Of a stretch of DNA of 56,458 nucleotides, positions 26,980-37,375 are shown piece after piece (position 1 is the first letter of the stretch; each line of letters starts with the position of its first letter). Below the pieces are notes generated by a model. That model saw only the letters and a list, made by a program, of their open reading frames with translations, made no database searches and was not told the origin of the DNA. This stretch comes from Burkholderiaceae bacterium (GTDB lineage Bacteria > Pseudomonadota > Gammaproteobacteria > Burkholderiales > Burkholderiaceae_E): NCBI GenBank assembly GCA_024637155.1, contig JAGXFR010000033.1:1-56458 (forward strand), read 5' to 3'. The translations under genes and the position numbers were made by a program.

Positions 26980-28884
26980 GTGTTCGGAATCGACATGGAA
27001 GAACTCCCTCGAGTGCGCAGCATGGGAACGAGGCCGGACGTGAGAGCGCCCGCACCCGCGGAGCCGGACCTCACGGCGGACACCGCGATCTTCGACGATC
27101 TCGTCGAGAGCGAGCGGCACGACGACGCGTCCATGTCCTCCGCCGCAGGCCGCGGCGGCGGTGCGTACCCCGCCGCCAGCCCGCGACGCTTCAGCTTCCC
27201 GTGGATCGGCAAGCTTCCCTTCGAGCGCCAGGTGCGCATCTGGGTGCCGATGCTCGCGCTTGCGGCGTGCCTGAGCTTCTTCTTTCTGTGGCTCGATGCG
27301 CGCCATGGGGCTGAGTCCAACCAGGTCACCCACCTGATCGGCGAAGCGCTGACGCACTCGCAGCGGCTCGCCAAATCGGCGCCCAGCGCGGTCGGCGGAG
27401 ACTTCGAGTCCTTCGTCCAACTCACCGAGAGCCGCCAGAAGGTCAACCGCGCGCTCCAGAAATTGCAGGAGATGGGCCGCGCGGCACCGGAAATGCAGAA
27501 GATCGCGTCCATCTGGCGTCCCTCCGACGAAGCGGCACGCCAACTTCTCGATCAGCGCGCGCTGCTGGAGTCCCTCGGCACCAGCGCGACGGCGCTCGCC
27601 GGGGCCGCCGCGAATCCCGCCGCTCTCCAGCAGGCCCGGGTCGCGGAGCGGCGGATCTTCCGCGAGAGCGAGCCGTTCCGGCTCGAGCTCGAGAACCTGC
27701 GTGAGCAGATCGCGGGGACACGCGTTCTCGAATGGCGCATCGCCGCGGCGCTGGTCTTCGGGGGCGTCGTGATCATCGCCGCGTTCGGGTTGGCGCGCGC
27801 TTATGTTCTCGAGGGCGACTTGCGGGCGGAGGCAGCGGAGGCGGAAAAGGCCATCGCCGAGCGTTTCGAGGAACAGGCCAAGCGCGCCAACGATCTGAAC
27901 CAGACCGCGATTCTGCGGCTGATGAACGAATTGCAGGAGGTGGCGGACGGCGACCTCACGGTGCAGACGACGGTTTCGGATGACATCACCGGCGCGATCG
28001 CGGATTCGGTGAACTACACCGTCGAGGAACTGCGCAGCCTGGTGGCGCGGATCAACAGCACTGCCCGGCTCGTCAATGAGGCCTCGTCGCGGGCGCAGAT
28101 GACCGCGTCCAGCCTGCAGGCGGCATCCGAACAGCAGTCGCGCGAGATTCGCGAGACGGGCGAGGCGGTGCTGCGCATGGCGCAGCAGATCAACGAGGTC
28201 TCCTCGCGCGCCTCCGAGGCGGTACAGGTGGCGCGCCAGTCGCTGACCGTGTCGCAGCAGGGTTCGCGCGCGGTCGGCAAGTCGATTGACGGCATGAACG
28301 GGATTCGCGACCAGATTCAGGAGACTGCCAAGCGCATCAAGCGGCTCGGGGAATCGTCGCAGGAAATCGGCGAGATCGTCGAGCTGATCTCGGACATCAC
28401 CGAGCAGACCAACGTGCTCGCGCTCAATGCCGCGATCCAGGCCGCATCGGCCGGGGAGGCCGGCCGCGGCTTCACGATCGTCGCCGAGGAGGTGCAGCGG
28501 CTTGCCGAGCGCTCGGCCGATGCCACCAAGCAGGTGGCTACGCTGATTCGCGGCATCCAGACCGACACGCAGGATGCGGTGGGCGCGATGGAGCGCAGCA
28601 CCCAGGGCGTGGTCGAGGGCACGCGGCTCTCGGACGACGCCGGACACGCGCTGGGCGACATCGGGCGGGTCTCGACGCAGCTGGCCGAACTGATCGAAGG
28701 CTTCACAAACACCACCTCGAGACAGGCCGCTTCGGCGGGCGCGGTCGCGCAATCGATCCAGCGCATTTTGCTGGTGACCGAACAGACCTCGGAAGGCACG
28801 CTGCAGACGGCGGGCTCGATCCGCCAACTCGCCGAACTGGCGCAGGAGCTCAAGAACTCCGTCGCGCGCTTCAAGGTAACCTAG
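26980..28884 (+). CDS. pilJ: PilJ, methyl-accepting chemotaxis receptor of the Pil-Chp system
   Basis: 634-aa transmembrane receptor. Membrane helices at about 87-105 and 252-272 enclose a periplasmic PilJ-type sensor ([25 protein letters not shown]). A HAMP-like linker and a long signalling coiled coil follow, whose hairpin tip is [41 protein letters not shown] (residues about 466-503). The N-terminal 80 residues before helix 1 are Pro/Ala/Gly-rich and unusual; a GTG at 26980, directly after the pilI stop, or ATG at 26995 are both possible starts. In Pseudomonas PilJ senses pilus tension or retracted pilin. Confidence 0.92.
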   Translation: MFGIDMEELPRVRSMGTRPDVRAPAPAEPDLTADTAIFDDLVESERHDDASMSSAAGRGGGAYPAASPRRFSFPWIGKLPFERQVRIWVPMLALAACLSFFFLWLDARHGAESNQVTHLIGEALTHSQRLAKSAPSAVGGDFESFVQLTESRQKVNRALQKLQEMGRAAPEMQKIASIWRPSDEAARQLLDQRALLESLGTSATALAGAAANPAALQQARVAERRIFRESEPFRLELENLREQIAGTRVLEWRIAAALVFGGVVIIAAFGLARAYVLEGDLRAEAAEAEKAIAERFEEQAKRANDLNQTAILRLMNELQEVADGDLTVQTTVSDDITGAIADSVNYTVEELRSLVARINSTARLVNEASSRAQMTASSLQAASEQQSREIRETGEAVLRMAQQINEVSSRASEAVQVARQSLTVSQQGSRAVGKSIDGMNGIRDQIQETAKRIKRLGESSQEIGEIVELISDITEQTNVLALNAAIQAASAGEAGRGFTIVAEEVQRLAERSADATKQVATLIRGIQTDTQDAVGAMERSTQGVVEGTRLSDDAGHALGDIGRVSTQLAELIEGFTNTTSRQAASAGAVAQSIQRILLVTEQTSEGTLQTAGSIRQLAELAQELKNSVARFKVT

Positions 28885-28911
28885 CGCCGCCGAGCAGAAG
28901 GGAGCAATTCG

Positions 28912-31900
28912 ATGCGCAAGAAGTCCCGATCCGCCACAGCCCTTGAGAACGTAGGCGAGCCCGCGCCCGCGACACGGAGCGCGGCGGATTCGTGGCTCGG
29001 CTCGAAAGCGCCGCAGCTCGCGGCACTCTCGTGGTGCATCGCGGAGATTCGGCAATCGCTCACCGACGCGCAGGCGGCGCTCGAGGCGCTGCGCGGCGCG
29101 GGCGGGCAAGGGGCGGCGGCAGACACGGCGAGCGCCGATCCGGATCGGCTGGCGGCGGCGCGCATCGCCCTGCATCAGGCCTACGGTGCGCTCGCGGTCG
29201 TCGAACTTCCCGGCGCGACGGTGCTGGCGCAGGAAGCCGAGAACCTGGTGGATGCGCTCGAACGCGGCGTCGTGGAAACGACCGTCGATGTGGTCGCACG
29301 GCTCGGCAACGCGCTCTCGGCACTGGCCGAGTACCTTGACGATCTGCTGTGCGGCGTCGCCGACCAGCCGCTGTACCTGTATCCGGCGTACCGGGGGCTG
29401 CTCGAGGCGCGCGGCGCCGAGCGCATCCACCCGGCGGATCTCTTCTTCCCGCCGATCGCCACGCGCGTGGTTCGCGAGGGACCGACGGCCGCGCCGCTCG
29501 CGGACGGTGCACTGCTCGCCGTGCGGTCCTCCTTCGAGAGCGGGTTGCTCAAACTGCTGCGCGATCCCGCGAACCGCGAAGCGATCGGACAGCTGCATCA
29601 GGCGATTGCAACCTTCGAGGCCTCGGACATCGCGCGGCGGCATGGATCGTTCTGGGCCGTCGTGCTGGCGTACTTCGAGGCATTGCGCGACGGGACCCTC
29701 GCGCTCGACGTGCTGGGCAAGCGCCTGATCGCACGCGTGAATCTGCAGCTGCGGCGCACCATCACCCAGCAGGCACCGGTTGCGGAGCGGCTGCAGCGCG
29801 ACGCGCTGTTCGCGCTGGCCCGCGCCCGGGGCGGCAGCGAACTGGTGGTGCAGGTGCGCCAGGCATTCGCGCTCGACGATGCGGTGCCCGAGGATTTCGA
29901 AATCCCACGATACGGCGCGGTCGATCGCGCCGCCCGCGCGCAGGCGCGTCTGGCACTGTCGCACGCCACCGGCGCATGGGATCGGGCCGCTCGCGGCCAG
30001 ACTCGCGAGCTGGCCGTCTTCGCTGCGGCAATCGACGAGTACTCGCAGGCGGTCCGCAACTTCGGGATCGGCGGGCTCGAGGCGCTGGCACAGGGCTGGA
30101 TGGCCGCGGCGCGCGCGCTGGAAGCCGCGGTGGGCCCGGTCGACGAAGCGCTCGGCGTCGAGGTCGCGATGACGCTGCTCTTTGCCGAGGAGGCCCTCGA
30201 ATCGGGTCTGCGCGAGCGCGAGAGCACCAATGAGCGCAGCACCGAGATGGCCGCCCGGCTCGCGTCGCTGCTTGCCGGAAACGCCGCATCGCCGATGCCC
30301 GGGTGGCTGCAGGAACTCGCGGTCGCCGCACAGGAACGCGTCACGATGACCGCGTTCATCAGCGAAGTGCTCGCGAATCTGCGCGGGGTCGAGAAGGTGC
30401 TGGATGCGTTTTTCCGCGACAACGGGAATCGCCTGGGGCTGCAGGCAGCGCTGGGCGAACTGGCGCAGGTGGGTGGCGCGCTGCGGCTGCTCGATCGCAC
30501 GGAAGCGGCTGCGGCCGTCGACTCGATCAAGGCCCGGGTCGCGGATCTGGAACAGGAAACCGCATCACCCGATCCGAGCGCCTGCGAGGCGCTCGCGTTG
30601 GACGTGGGCGCACTGGGTTTCTTCATCGAAGACTTGCGCAATCCCGGTCGCGAGGCGGCCACCTATCGCTTCGACGCCGAGAGCGGCCGCTTCTTCGCCA
30701 GCCTGGTCGATGAGCGGCGCGATGCTCTCCCCGGCGAGTCGTTGTGGGCCGGATGGCTGGGCGCGGCCGAACCGGCCGCGGCGAGTGCAGGAGACGGCGC
30801 GCTGGTGCGCGCCACGGATTCCGCTCCGGCGGCGAGGCGCGTCGCCGACGCGCATGCCGGGGACGACGAGTCGGAAAGCGTCGCCGAAACCGTGGAACAG
30901 CGCCTCGGCGCGCTGCGCCGCGAGCTCGCCGAGGCGCTGGCCCGGCTCGATGCGGAGCCGGGCGATCCGGCCGCGCTCGCCGAGGTCGTGACGCGGCTGC
31001 ATCAGGCACGAGACGGTGCCCAGATTGCCGACGATGCCACCTGGCGCGCTCGGTTCGACGACGCGCTCGCGCTGCTGGAGAAGGAGCCGACGGTTCCTGC
31101 CGACCGACTTGCGCGTGTCATGGGCATCGAGATTGCGGTGGTCAAGCAGGTCACCGTGCCGGTTTCCCGGGTGCCGCTCAGCGCAACGCCGGAGACGGAA
31201 ACGCCGTTCAGCGCGGACGCGATCGGCGCGGCGCTGGACACGGAATTGCTCTATGTCTTCCTCGCCGAGGCACACGAAGTGCTCGATGCGATCGAGCATG
31301 ACGCCGCTGCGCTCTCCGAGTCGATGTCCAACCAGGACCTGCTGACGACGATTCGGCGCGCGTTCCACACCCTCAAGGGCTCGAGCCGGATGGTCGGGCT
31401 GGACCTCTACGGCGAGGCCGCGTGGGCCGTCGAGCAGGTGATGAACCTGTGGCTGGCCGAGGCGCGCGACGGGAGCGGCGAGCTGCTGCGGCTCGTGGCG
31501 CGCGCACGCACGGTGCTGCGTTCCTGGCTCGCGGGAATCGAACAGGGCGCCGCCTGGGGCGCGGAGGCGCCCGAACTGATCGCGGCCGCGGCCGCGCTGC
31601 GTGACGCAGGCAGGCTGCCGGCAGGTTTCGCCGCCGGCACGCAGGTGTCGCTGGCGGGGCCGTCGACGGCGGACGCCGCCAACGAGACCGACGAGGTAGC
31701 CGTGGGCGGCGTCGAAGTCATCGACGACTGGGCCGCGGAGGCCACGACCGCCCCTACGGAGGCAGTCGAGCCGATCGACATGCCCAGCGCGGAGTTCGAG
31801 GCGATCGACATCCACGAGCCCGTCTCCGAAATCGACCAGCAGCGCTCCCTGCTCGAACTGGGCGGGGCGGAGTTCCTCGAGCTCGACGCCCGCAGCCTTT

Positions 31901-34854
31901 CGGTGCCGCCGATTCCCGATCTGCAGATGGGCATCGAGACCAAGTGGACGCAGGCAAGTCCCGCCCGGCGTGAAGTGCTCATCGGCGGGCGCCGCATCCG
32001 CGAAGCGCTCTACGCGATTTTCCTGTCCGAGTCCGACGTCAGCCTCGCGACGCTGGTCGCCGACGCGGACGAATGGCACCGTTCCCCGCTGCGTCCGGCC
32101 AACGAACACGCGCAGCACAGTGCCCACACGCTCAAGGGCAGCGCGGGCGTCGTCGGTCTGGACGATGTGCGCGAAGTTGCCGAACACATCGAGAATTTCC
32201 TCGCCGCACAGCGCGCGCTGGGCAACCAGACCACGCTCGAGGATCGCGCCGATTATTCCGGTCTCGTCGAGCGGCTGCAGGCGATGCTCCACCAGTTCGC
32301 CGCGGGCATGATGCCCGCAGGGGAGCCCGAGACCATCCTGCTGGCGCGCACGCTGGCCGCGCGGTGGCCGCTCGCTGACACCGAGCAGACCGACATCGCG
32401 GTGGCCCCGCCGGTCGAGGCGCCGGTCTGCGTCGATGAGTTCGATGCCGACCTGTTGCCGGTCTTCGTCGAGGAAGCACAGGACTGGCTGCCCCAGGTCG
32501 GTGAGCGACTGCGCGACTGGATGGCGCGTCCAAACGACCGCGGGCTGCCGCAGTGGCTGATGCGGGCGCTGCACACGGTCAAGGGCGGTGCACGCATGGC
32601 CGGCGCGATGACGCTCGGCCAGCGGATCCATGAAATGGAAGCCGAGGTCGAGGCCGCGGGAGCCCTGGACGAGGTGCCCGAGTCGCTGGTCGAGGAATTG
32701 ATTTCCCGCCACGACGAAGTGATGTCGATGTTCGAGGCGGTGCGTGCCCGCAGCATGGCCGACCCGGATGCCGATGCGCTCGCCGGCGCACCCTCGGAGG
32801 GGACCGCGACGCCTCAATCGGTGGGCGAGGAGAGCGCCGCCGACGCCCTCCCGGCGGACGCCGATGCGCTTGCCGACGAAATCTCGGTGGCCGGTGCGAC
32901 GCAGGATCCCGCGCGGCTGGAAACCGGCGCCGACACGATCGGCGTGGCGCCCTCGGTGCCGCACCACGAACCGGTGGCGGCATCGCAGCCGGAGACCGCG
33001 CAACGGCCGGGCGCCGGGCAGACGCAGCAGCCGCTGGTGCGGGTGCGCGCCGACGTGCTCGACGATTTGGTCAACCAGGCCGGAGAGGTGTCCATCGCGC
33101 GCTCGCGCATCGACAATTCGATGGGCTCACTGCGCCAGTCGCTCGGTGAACTCGCCGAGAACGTGGCGCGGCTGCGTGCGCAGCTGCGCGAGGTCGAGAT
33201 CCAGGCGGAGACGCAGATTCAGGCGCGGCTCGCGCAGCAGCGCGAGAACCAGGGGGATTTCGATCCGCTCGAATTCGACCGCTTTACCCGTCTGCAGGAA
33301 CTCACCCGCATGCTGGCCGAGTCGGTCAATGACGTGGCCACGGTGCAGCGTGGCGCGTTCCGCAGTCTCGACGAGGCCAGTCAGGACCTGCTGCGTCAGG
33401 GGCGTGTGTTGCGCGAACTCCAGCACGACCTGATGCAGGTGCGCATGGTTCCGTTCGGCTCCGCTTCCGACCGGATGTACCGCGTCGTGCGCCAGACCGC
33501 CAAGCAACTGGGCAAGCGCGTGACGCTCGACATCCGCGGTGGCGCTGTGGAGCTCGATCGAGGGGTGCTCGAGCGCATGGCCGCGCCGATCGAGCATCTG
33601 CTGCGCAACTGCGTGGCCCACGGCATTGAGGCGCCCGGTGCGCGCAGCGCCGCGGGCAAGCCGGAGACGGGCGAGATCACGGTCGAAGTTCGCCAGGACG
33701 GCAACGAGGTGGTGTTGCTGTTCGCCGACGACGGCGCCGGGCTGGATTACGAGAAGATTCGCGCGCGGGCGCTCTCCGCAGGGCTGGTGCGCGACGAACA
33801 GCAGTTGACCGAAGCGACGATCGCCGGTCTGATCCTGATGCCGGGCTTCTCGACCGAGAGCGAAGTCAGCGAGATCAGCGGCCGGGGCGTGGGACTGGAC
33901 GTGGTTCACGAGGAGGTTTCCGCGCTGGGCGGGCGGATCGCGATCGAATCCGGGCCGGGTACGGGGACGCGCTTCACGATCCACCTGCCGCTCACGATGG
34001 CGATCGCACAAGTCGTGATCGTGACGGTCGGGGAGCTTAAGTACGCCGTGCCGTCGACGAGCTTCGAGCAGGTACTGCAGTTGCGCCCGCAGGCGCTCGC
34101 CCAGGGCTACGAGCAGGGTGCCATCGAGTGGCAGGGCGCACAGGTGCCGCTCTACTATCTGGCGACGCTGGTGGATGCGCCGGGGCTGACTCCGGTGGCG
34201 CAGCACTACTCGCAGGTTGTCGTGCTCCATTCGGCCGGGCAGCGCATCGCGGTGCACGTCGATACGGTGAGCCGCAACCAGGAAGTGGTGGTCAAGAACG
34301 TGGGGCGACAGGTCGCCCGGGTGCGCGGCGTGGCGGGTGCCACGGTGATGGGCAATGGCGAGATCGTATTGATTCTCAATCCGGGCCTGCTCGCACAACA
34401 GGTGGCCAAGAATGCCCTGTCCGGGGCCCGCATGGCCGAGGTGGCGCCGGCGCTGGCTGTTGCCCCGCCGACCGTGATGGTGGTCGACGACTCGCTGACG
34501 GTGCGCCGGGCGACCCAGCGGCTGCTCAATCGGGAGGGTTTCGAGGTGCTGCTCGCCAAGGATGGTCTTGACGCACTGCATCAGCTCAAGGATCAGCTGC
34601 CCGACGTGATTCTGGTGGACATCGAGATGCCGCGGATGGACGGTTTCGACCTGACCCGGGCGCTGCGCGGCGACCCGCGCACCGGCGAGCTGCCGATCGT
34701 GATGATCACTTCGCGCACGGCCGAGAAGCACCGCAGCCGTGCCCTGGAACTGGGTGTGGACGTCTTCCTCGGCAAGCCCTATCGGGACGAGGAACTGGTC
34801 GATAACATCCGTCGCCTGATGCGCGACGCGGAGGTGCGCCAGGCCGTGTCCTGA
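28912..34854 (+). CDS. chpA: ChpA/PilL hybrid histidine kinase with multiple Hpt domains
   Basis: 1980-aa CheA-type kinase of the Pil-Chp pathway. Three canonical phosphotransfer domains carry histidines His819 (FHTLKGSSRM), His1072 (AHTLKGSAGV) and His1221 (LHTVKGGARM). The first 740 residues resemble Hpt modules that lack the HTLKG motif (LHQAYGAL, LHQAIATF, LHQARDGA). The kinase core follows: dimerisation part, N box around residue 1562 (HLLRNCVAHGIE), DDGAGLD near 1606 and GRGVGLDVV near 1657. A CheW-like domain (about 1700-1840) and a C-terminal receiver with phosphoacceptor Asp1903 (VDIEMPRMDG) end it. Acidic Pro/Ala linkers separate modules. GAAGGGAGC precedes the ATG. Fewer active Hpt sites than Pseudomonas ChpA. 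Confidence 0.94.
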   Translation: MRKKSRSATALENVGEPAPATRSAADSWLGSKAPQLAALSWCIAEIRQSLTDAQAALEALRGAGGQGAAADTASADPDRLAAARIALHQAYGALAVVELPGATVLAQEAENLVDALERGVVETTVDVVARLGNALSALAEYLDDLLCGVADQPLYLYPAYRGLLEARGAERIHPADLFFPPIATRVVREGPTAAPLADGALLAVRSSFESGLLKLLRDPANREAIGQLHQAIATFEASDIARRHGSFWAVVLAYFEALRDGTLALDVLGKRLIARVNLQLRRTITQQAPVAERLQRDALFALARARGGSELVVQVRQAFALDDAVPEDFEIPRYGAVDRAARAQARLALSHATGAWDRAARGQTRELAVFAAAIDEYSQAVRNFGIGGLEALAQGWMAAARALEAAVGPVDEALGVEVAMTLLFAEEALESGLRERESTNERSTEMAARLASLLAGNAASPMPGWLQELAVAAQERVTMTAFISEVLANLRGVEKVLDAFFRDNGNRLGLQAALGELAQVGGALRLLDRTEAAAAVDSIKARVADLEQETASPDPSACEALALDVGALGFFIEDLRNPGREAATYRFDAESGRFFASLVDERRDALPGESLWAGWLGAAEPAAASAGDGALVRATDSAPAARRVADAHAGDDESESVAETVEQRLGALRRELAEALARLDAEPGDPAALAEVVTRLHQARDGAQIADDATWRARFDDALALLEKEPTVPADRLARVMGIEIAVVKQVTVPVSRVPLSATPETETPFSADAIGAALDTELLYVFLAEAHEVLDAIEHDAAALSESMSNQDLLTTIRRAFHTLKGSSRMVGLDLYGEAAWAVEQVMNLWLAEARDGSGELLRLVARARTVLRSWLAGIEQGAAWGAEAPELIAAAAALRDAGRLPAGFAAGTQVSLAGPSTADAANETDEVAVGGVEVIDDWAAEATTAPTEAVEPIDMPSAEFEAIDIHEPVSEIDQQRSLLELGGAEFLELDARSLSVPPIPDLQMGIETKWTQASPARREVLIGGRRIREALYAIFLSESDVSLATLVADADEWHRSPLRPANEHAQHSAHTLKGSAGVVGLDDVREVAEHIENFLAAQRALGNQTTLEDRADYSGLVERLQAMLHQFAAGMMPAGEPETILLARTLAARWPLADTEQTDIAVAPPVEAPVCVDEFDADLLPVFVEEAQDWLPQVGERLRDWMARPNDRGLPQWLMRALHTVKGGARMAGAMTLGQRIHEMEAEVEAAGALDEVPESLVEELISRHDEVMSMFEAVRARSMADPDADALAGAPSEGTATPQSVGEESAADALPADADALADEISVAGATQDPARLETGADTIGVAPSVPHHEPVAASQPETAQRPGAGQTQQPLVRVRADVLDDLVNQAGEVSIARSRIDNSMGSLRQSLGELAENVARLRAQLREVEIQAETQIQARLAQQRENQGDFDPLEFDRFTRLQELTRMLAESVNDVATVQRGAFRSLDEASQDLLRQGRVLRELQHDLMQVRMVPFGSASDRMYRVVRQTAKQLGKRVTLDIRGGAVELDRGVLERMAAPIEHLLRNCVAHGIEAPGARSAAGKPETGEITVEVRQDGNEVVLLFADDGAGLDYEKIRARALSAGLVRDEQQLTEATIAGLILMPGFSTESEVSEISGRGVGLDVVHEEVSALGGRIAIESGPGTGTRFTIHLPLTMAIAQVVIVTVGELKYAVPSTSFEQVLQLRPQALAQGYEQGAIEWQGAQVPLYYLATLVDAPGLTPVAQHYSQVVVLHSAGQRIAVHVDTVSRNQEVVVKNVGRQVARVRGVAGATVMGNGEIVLILNPGLLAQQVAKNALSGARMAEVAPALAVAPPTVMVVDDSLTVRRATQRLLNREGFEVLLAKDGLDALHQLKDQLPDVILVDIEMPRMDGFDLTRALRGDPRTGELPIVMITSRTAEKHRSRALELGVDVFLGKPYRDEELVDNIRRLMRDAEVRQAVS

Positions 34855-34866
34855 GCGGACGATCGA

Positions 34867-34895
34867 TTGTGCGGTTGCGGGACGGGATCTACAAT
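34867..34895 (+). promoter_or_regulatory. Sigma-70 promoter directly at the yqgE start
   Basis: TTGTGC at 34867-34872 and TACAAT at 34890-34895 are 17 bp apart. The expected transcription start, about seven bases after the -10, coincides with ATG 34902. This both favours that ATG over GTG 34869 and suggests a leaderless or nearly leaderless mRNA. Confidence 0.55.
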
Positions 34896-34901
34896 GTGCC
34901 C

Positions 34902-35462
34902 ATGGATCCCGCTGAACTGAGCAATCATTTTCTGATCGCCATGCCCAGCATGGTCGATCCCAATTTCGGCCACACCGTGGTGTTTGTCGCCGAGCACAGC
35001 GACAAGGGTGCGCTGGGGCTGGTGATCAATCGTCCGATGGACATTGACCTCGCGACGCTCTTCGAGCGCATCGACCTCAAGCTCGAGATCGCGCCGCTTG
35101 CGCACGCGCGCGTGTTCTTCGGCGGCCCGGTCCAGATGGATCGCGGCTTCGTGCTGCATCAGCCGGTCGGCGCCTGGAGCTCCACGGTCGAGGTCGGTGG
35201 CGGGATGGCGCTGACCACGTCCAAGGATGTGCTCGAAGCGGTCGCGGCCGGCACGGGACCGGAGCGCATGCTGGTCACCCTCGGCTATGCCGGCTGGGGA
35301 CCCGGGCAGCTCGAAGCCGAGATCGCCCACAACGCGTGGCTCACGGTTCCCGCCAGCGCCGATCTGATCTTCGAAACGCCCGCCGACGAGCGCTTCCAGG
35401 GCGCCTTCAACCTGCTCGGGATCGACCCAGCGTTTCTGGCCTCCTCGGCCGGGCACGCATGA
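34902..35462 (+). CDS. YqgE/AlgH family protein
   Basis: 186-aa cytoplasmic protein of the UPF0301 family, function not established. Conserved blocks: [51 protein letters not shown] and [22 protein letters not shown] 34902 begins the conserved region and fits the promoter geometry. The stop overlaps the start of ruvX (ATGA). The yqgE-ruvX-pyrR-pyrB order is widespread in beta- and gammaproteobacteria, including Pseudomonas. Confidence 0.93.
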   Translation: MDPAELSNHFLIAMPSMVDPNFGHTVVFVAEHSDKGALGLVINRPMDIDLATLFERIDLKLEIAPLAHARVFFGGPVQMDRGFVLHQPVGAWSSTVEVGGGMALTTSKDVLEAVAAGTGPERMLVTLGYAGWGPGQLEAEIAHNAWLTVPASADLIFETPADERFQGAFNLLGIDPAFLASSAGHA

Positions 35463-35869
35463 GCGCCGCGGGCGAAACGCTGCTCGCATTCGATTTCGGA
35501 ACGCGGCGCGTTGGCGTCGCGATCGGCAACACCCTCACCGGCACGGGCCGCGCCCTGGAGATCGTCGCCGCCGAGCGCAATGACCTGCGCTTCGGACGCA
35601 TCGGTGAGTTGATCGACGAGTGGCATCCCGAGCGCCTGATCGTCGGGCGCCCGTTGCATCCCGATGGCGCGACACACGAAGGCACCGCGCGCGCCGAGCG
35701 CTTCGCGCGCCAGCTTCACGGCCGCTTCGCGCGCCCGGTGGAACTGGTCGACGAGCGCTATTCCACCGTTGAAGCCCGGCGCGCTGTCGCGTCCGGGGAA
35801 CCCGACGACGCCGAAGCGGCGGCCGTCATCCTGCGGCAATACCTCGATGAACAACAAAACCCTTCTTGA
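35459..35869 (+). CDS. ruvX: Putative Holliday junction resolvase RuvX (YqgF)
   Basis: 136-aa RNase H-fold nuclease. The first catalytic aspartate is in [17 protein letters not shown]. Later blocks are [24 protein letters not shown] and [14 protein letters not shown] with the last acidic ligands. In bacteria YqgF matures the 16S rRNA 5' end and was earlier proposed as a resolvase. Start overlaps the yqgE stop; its last 23 nt overlap pyrR. Confidence 0.94.
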   Translation: MSAAGETLLAFDFGTRRVGVAIGNTLTGTGRALEIVAAERNDLRFGRIGELIDEWHPERLIVGRPLHPDGATHEGTARAERFARQLHGRFARPVELVDERYSTVEARRAVASGEPDDAEAAAVILRQYLDEQQNPS

Positions 35870-36350
35870 CGCCGAGTCGATCTACGGCGCGTTGCGCGAC
35901 CGTGTTGCGGCGGGACTCGAGCCCGGGCGCACGCCTCACCTGGTGGGCGTGCACAGCGGCGGGGCCTGGATCGCCGAGCGCCTGCATCGCGATCTCGGCC
36001 TCACGACTCCGCTCGGCTCGCTCTCGTCGGCTTTTCATCGCGACGACTACGGTCGGCGCGGCCTGCCGGCGGAGATGAAATCCACCGGGCTGCCCTTCGA
36101 CGTGGCTGGCGCCGACATCATCGTGGTCGACGACATCCTCTATACCGGGCGCACGGTGCGCGCGGTGATCAACGAGCTCTTCGACTACGGTCGTCCAGCA
36201 CGCGTCGAACTCGCGGTGCTGCTCGATCGGGGAGGGCGCGAGCTGCCGATCGAGGCGCGCTACTGTGGCGCGGTGCACCCGCTCGCGCGCACCCAGGATT
36301 TCGTGCTGCGCCGTGCCGACGACGGCAGCCTGTCGCTGTCGATCACCTGA
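35847..36350 (+). CDS. pyrR: PyrR bifunctional regulator/uracil phosphoribosyltransferase
   Basis: 167-aa type I phosphoribosyltransferase. The PRPP loop is [22 protein letters not shown], with ADII before it. N-terminal [16 protein letters not shown] is the PyrR-type block. In Gram-positive bacteria PyrR binds pyr mRNA; in proteobacteria its regulatory role is less clear. I did not find an obvious anti-antiterminator structure in the 49-nt pyrR-pyrB gap. ATG 35847 is inside the end of ruvX, implying coupling. Confidence 0.93.
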   Translation: MNNKTLLDAESIYGALRDRVAAGLEPGRTPHLVGVHSGGAWIAERLHRDLGLTTPLGSLSSAFHRDDYGRRGLPAEMKSTGLPFDVAGADIIVVDDILYTGRTVRAVINELFDYGRPARVELAVLLDRGGRELPIEARYCGAVHPLARTQDFVLRRADDGSLSLSIT

Positions 36351-36399
36351 GACCCGCAACTTCATTTCATCTCATCCCAACCCGCTACCGAGCCGAAAC

Positions 36400-37365
36400 A
36401 TGCCACTGCGACATCCGCAACTGAGGCCCGACGGCAAGCTCGCCCACCTTCTCACCATCGAAGGGCTGCCGGCCGCACTGCTCCACCGCATCCTCGACAC
36501 CGCCGCGAGTTTCCTCGGGGTCTCGGACCGGGACGTCAAGAAGGTGCCGCTGCTGCGCGGCAAGTCGGTGTTCAACCTGTTCTTCGAGAACTCGACGCGC
36601 ACCCGCACGACCTTCGAGATCGCCGCCAAGCGGCTCTCGGCCGACGTCGTCAACCTGAACATCAACACCTCGTCGGCGGCCAAAGGGGAATCGCTGCTCG
36701 ACACGATCGACAACCTCGCGGCGATGCACGCCGATCTCTTTGTCGTGCGCCACGCCTCGAGCGGGGCGCCCTTCCTGATTGCCGAGCACCTCAATCGCAA
36801 CTACGGCGGGCGCATCCAGGTGGTCAACGCCGGCGACGGCGCGCACGGGCACCCCACCCAGGGGCTGCTCGACATGTACACGATCCGCCACTTCAAGAAG
36901 AGCTTCACCGAGTTGCGCGTGGCCATCGTCGGTGACGTGCTGCACTCGCGGGTGGCCCGCTCGGACATCCACGCGCTCACCACGCTCGGCGTTCCCGAGG
37001 TGCGCGTGATCGCTCCCGAAACGCTGGTGCCCGCCGGCGTCGAGCAACTCGGCGTGCACTACACGGCCGACATGAAGAAGGGACTCAAGGACATCGACGT
37101 GGTGATCATGCTGCGGCTGCAGAACGAGCGCATGAACGGCGCGCTGCTGCCCTCCGCGCAGGAGTATTACAAGCACTACGGGCTGACGCGCGAGAAACTC
37201 GCGCTCGCCAAGCCCGACGCGATCGTGATGCACCCGGGGCCGATGAATCGGGGCATCGAAATCGATTCGGCCGTGGCCGACGGCGCGCAGGCGGTGATCC
37301 TCAACCAGGTCACCTTCGGCATCGCGGTGCGCATGGCGGTGATGAGCATGCTGGTGGCGCCCTGA
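36400..37365 (+). CDS. pyrB: Aspartate carbamoyltransferase catalytic chain
   Basis: Transfers a carbamoyl group to aspartate in pyrimidine synthesis. 321 aa. Carbamoyl-phosphate site [13 protein letters not shown] at about 61-73; [31 protein letters not shown] and the C-terminal [13 protein letters not shown] are also conserved. ATG 36400 begins at the normal N-terminus; the longer open frame overlaps pyrR in a different phase. It lies 10 nt before the pseudo-dihydroorotase gene, and the two products should form one dodecameric complex as in Pseudomonas. Confidence 0.97.
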   Translation: MPLRHPQLRPDGKLAHLLTIEGLPAALLHRILDTAASFLGVSDRDVKKVPLLRGKSVFNLFFENSTRTRTTFEIAAKRLSADVVNLNINTSSAAKGESLLDTIDNLAAMHADLFVVRHASSGAPFLIAEHLNRNYGGRIQVVNAGDGAHGHPTQGLLDMYTIRHFKKSFTELRVAIVGDVLHSRVARSDIHALTTLGVPEVRVIAPETLVPAGVEQLGVHYTADMKKGLKDIDVVIMLRLQNERMNGALLPSAQEYYKHYGLTREKLALAKPDAIVMHPGPMNRGIEIDSAVADGAQAVILNQVTFGIAVRMAVMSMLVAP

Positions 37366-37375
37366 GGAACATGTG

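Noticed and set aside
26290..29964. Long open frame antisense to pilI, pilJ and chpA
   Set aside because: GC-rich coding DNA often leaves the opposite strand open. The translation is Arg/His/Leu-biased with no domain, while the plus strand encodes clear Pil-Chp proteins.
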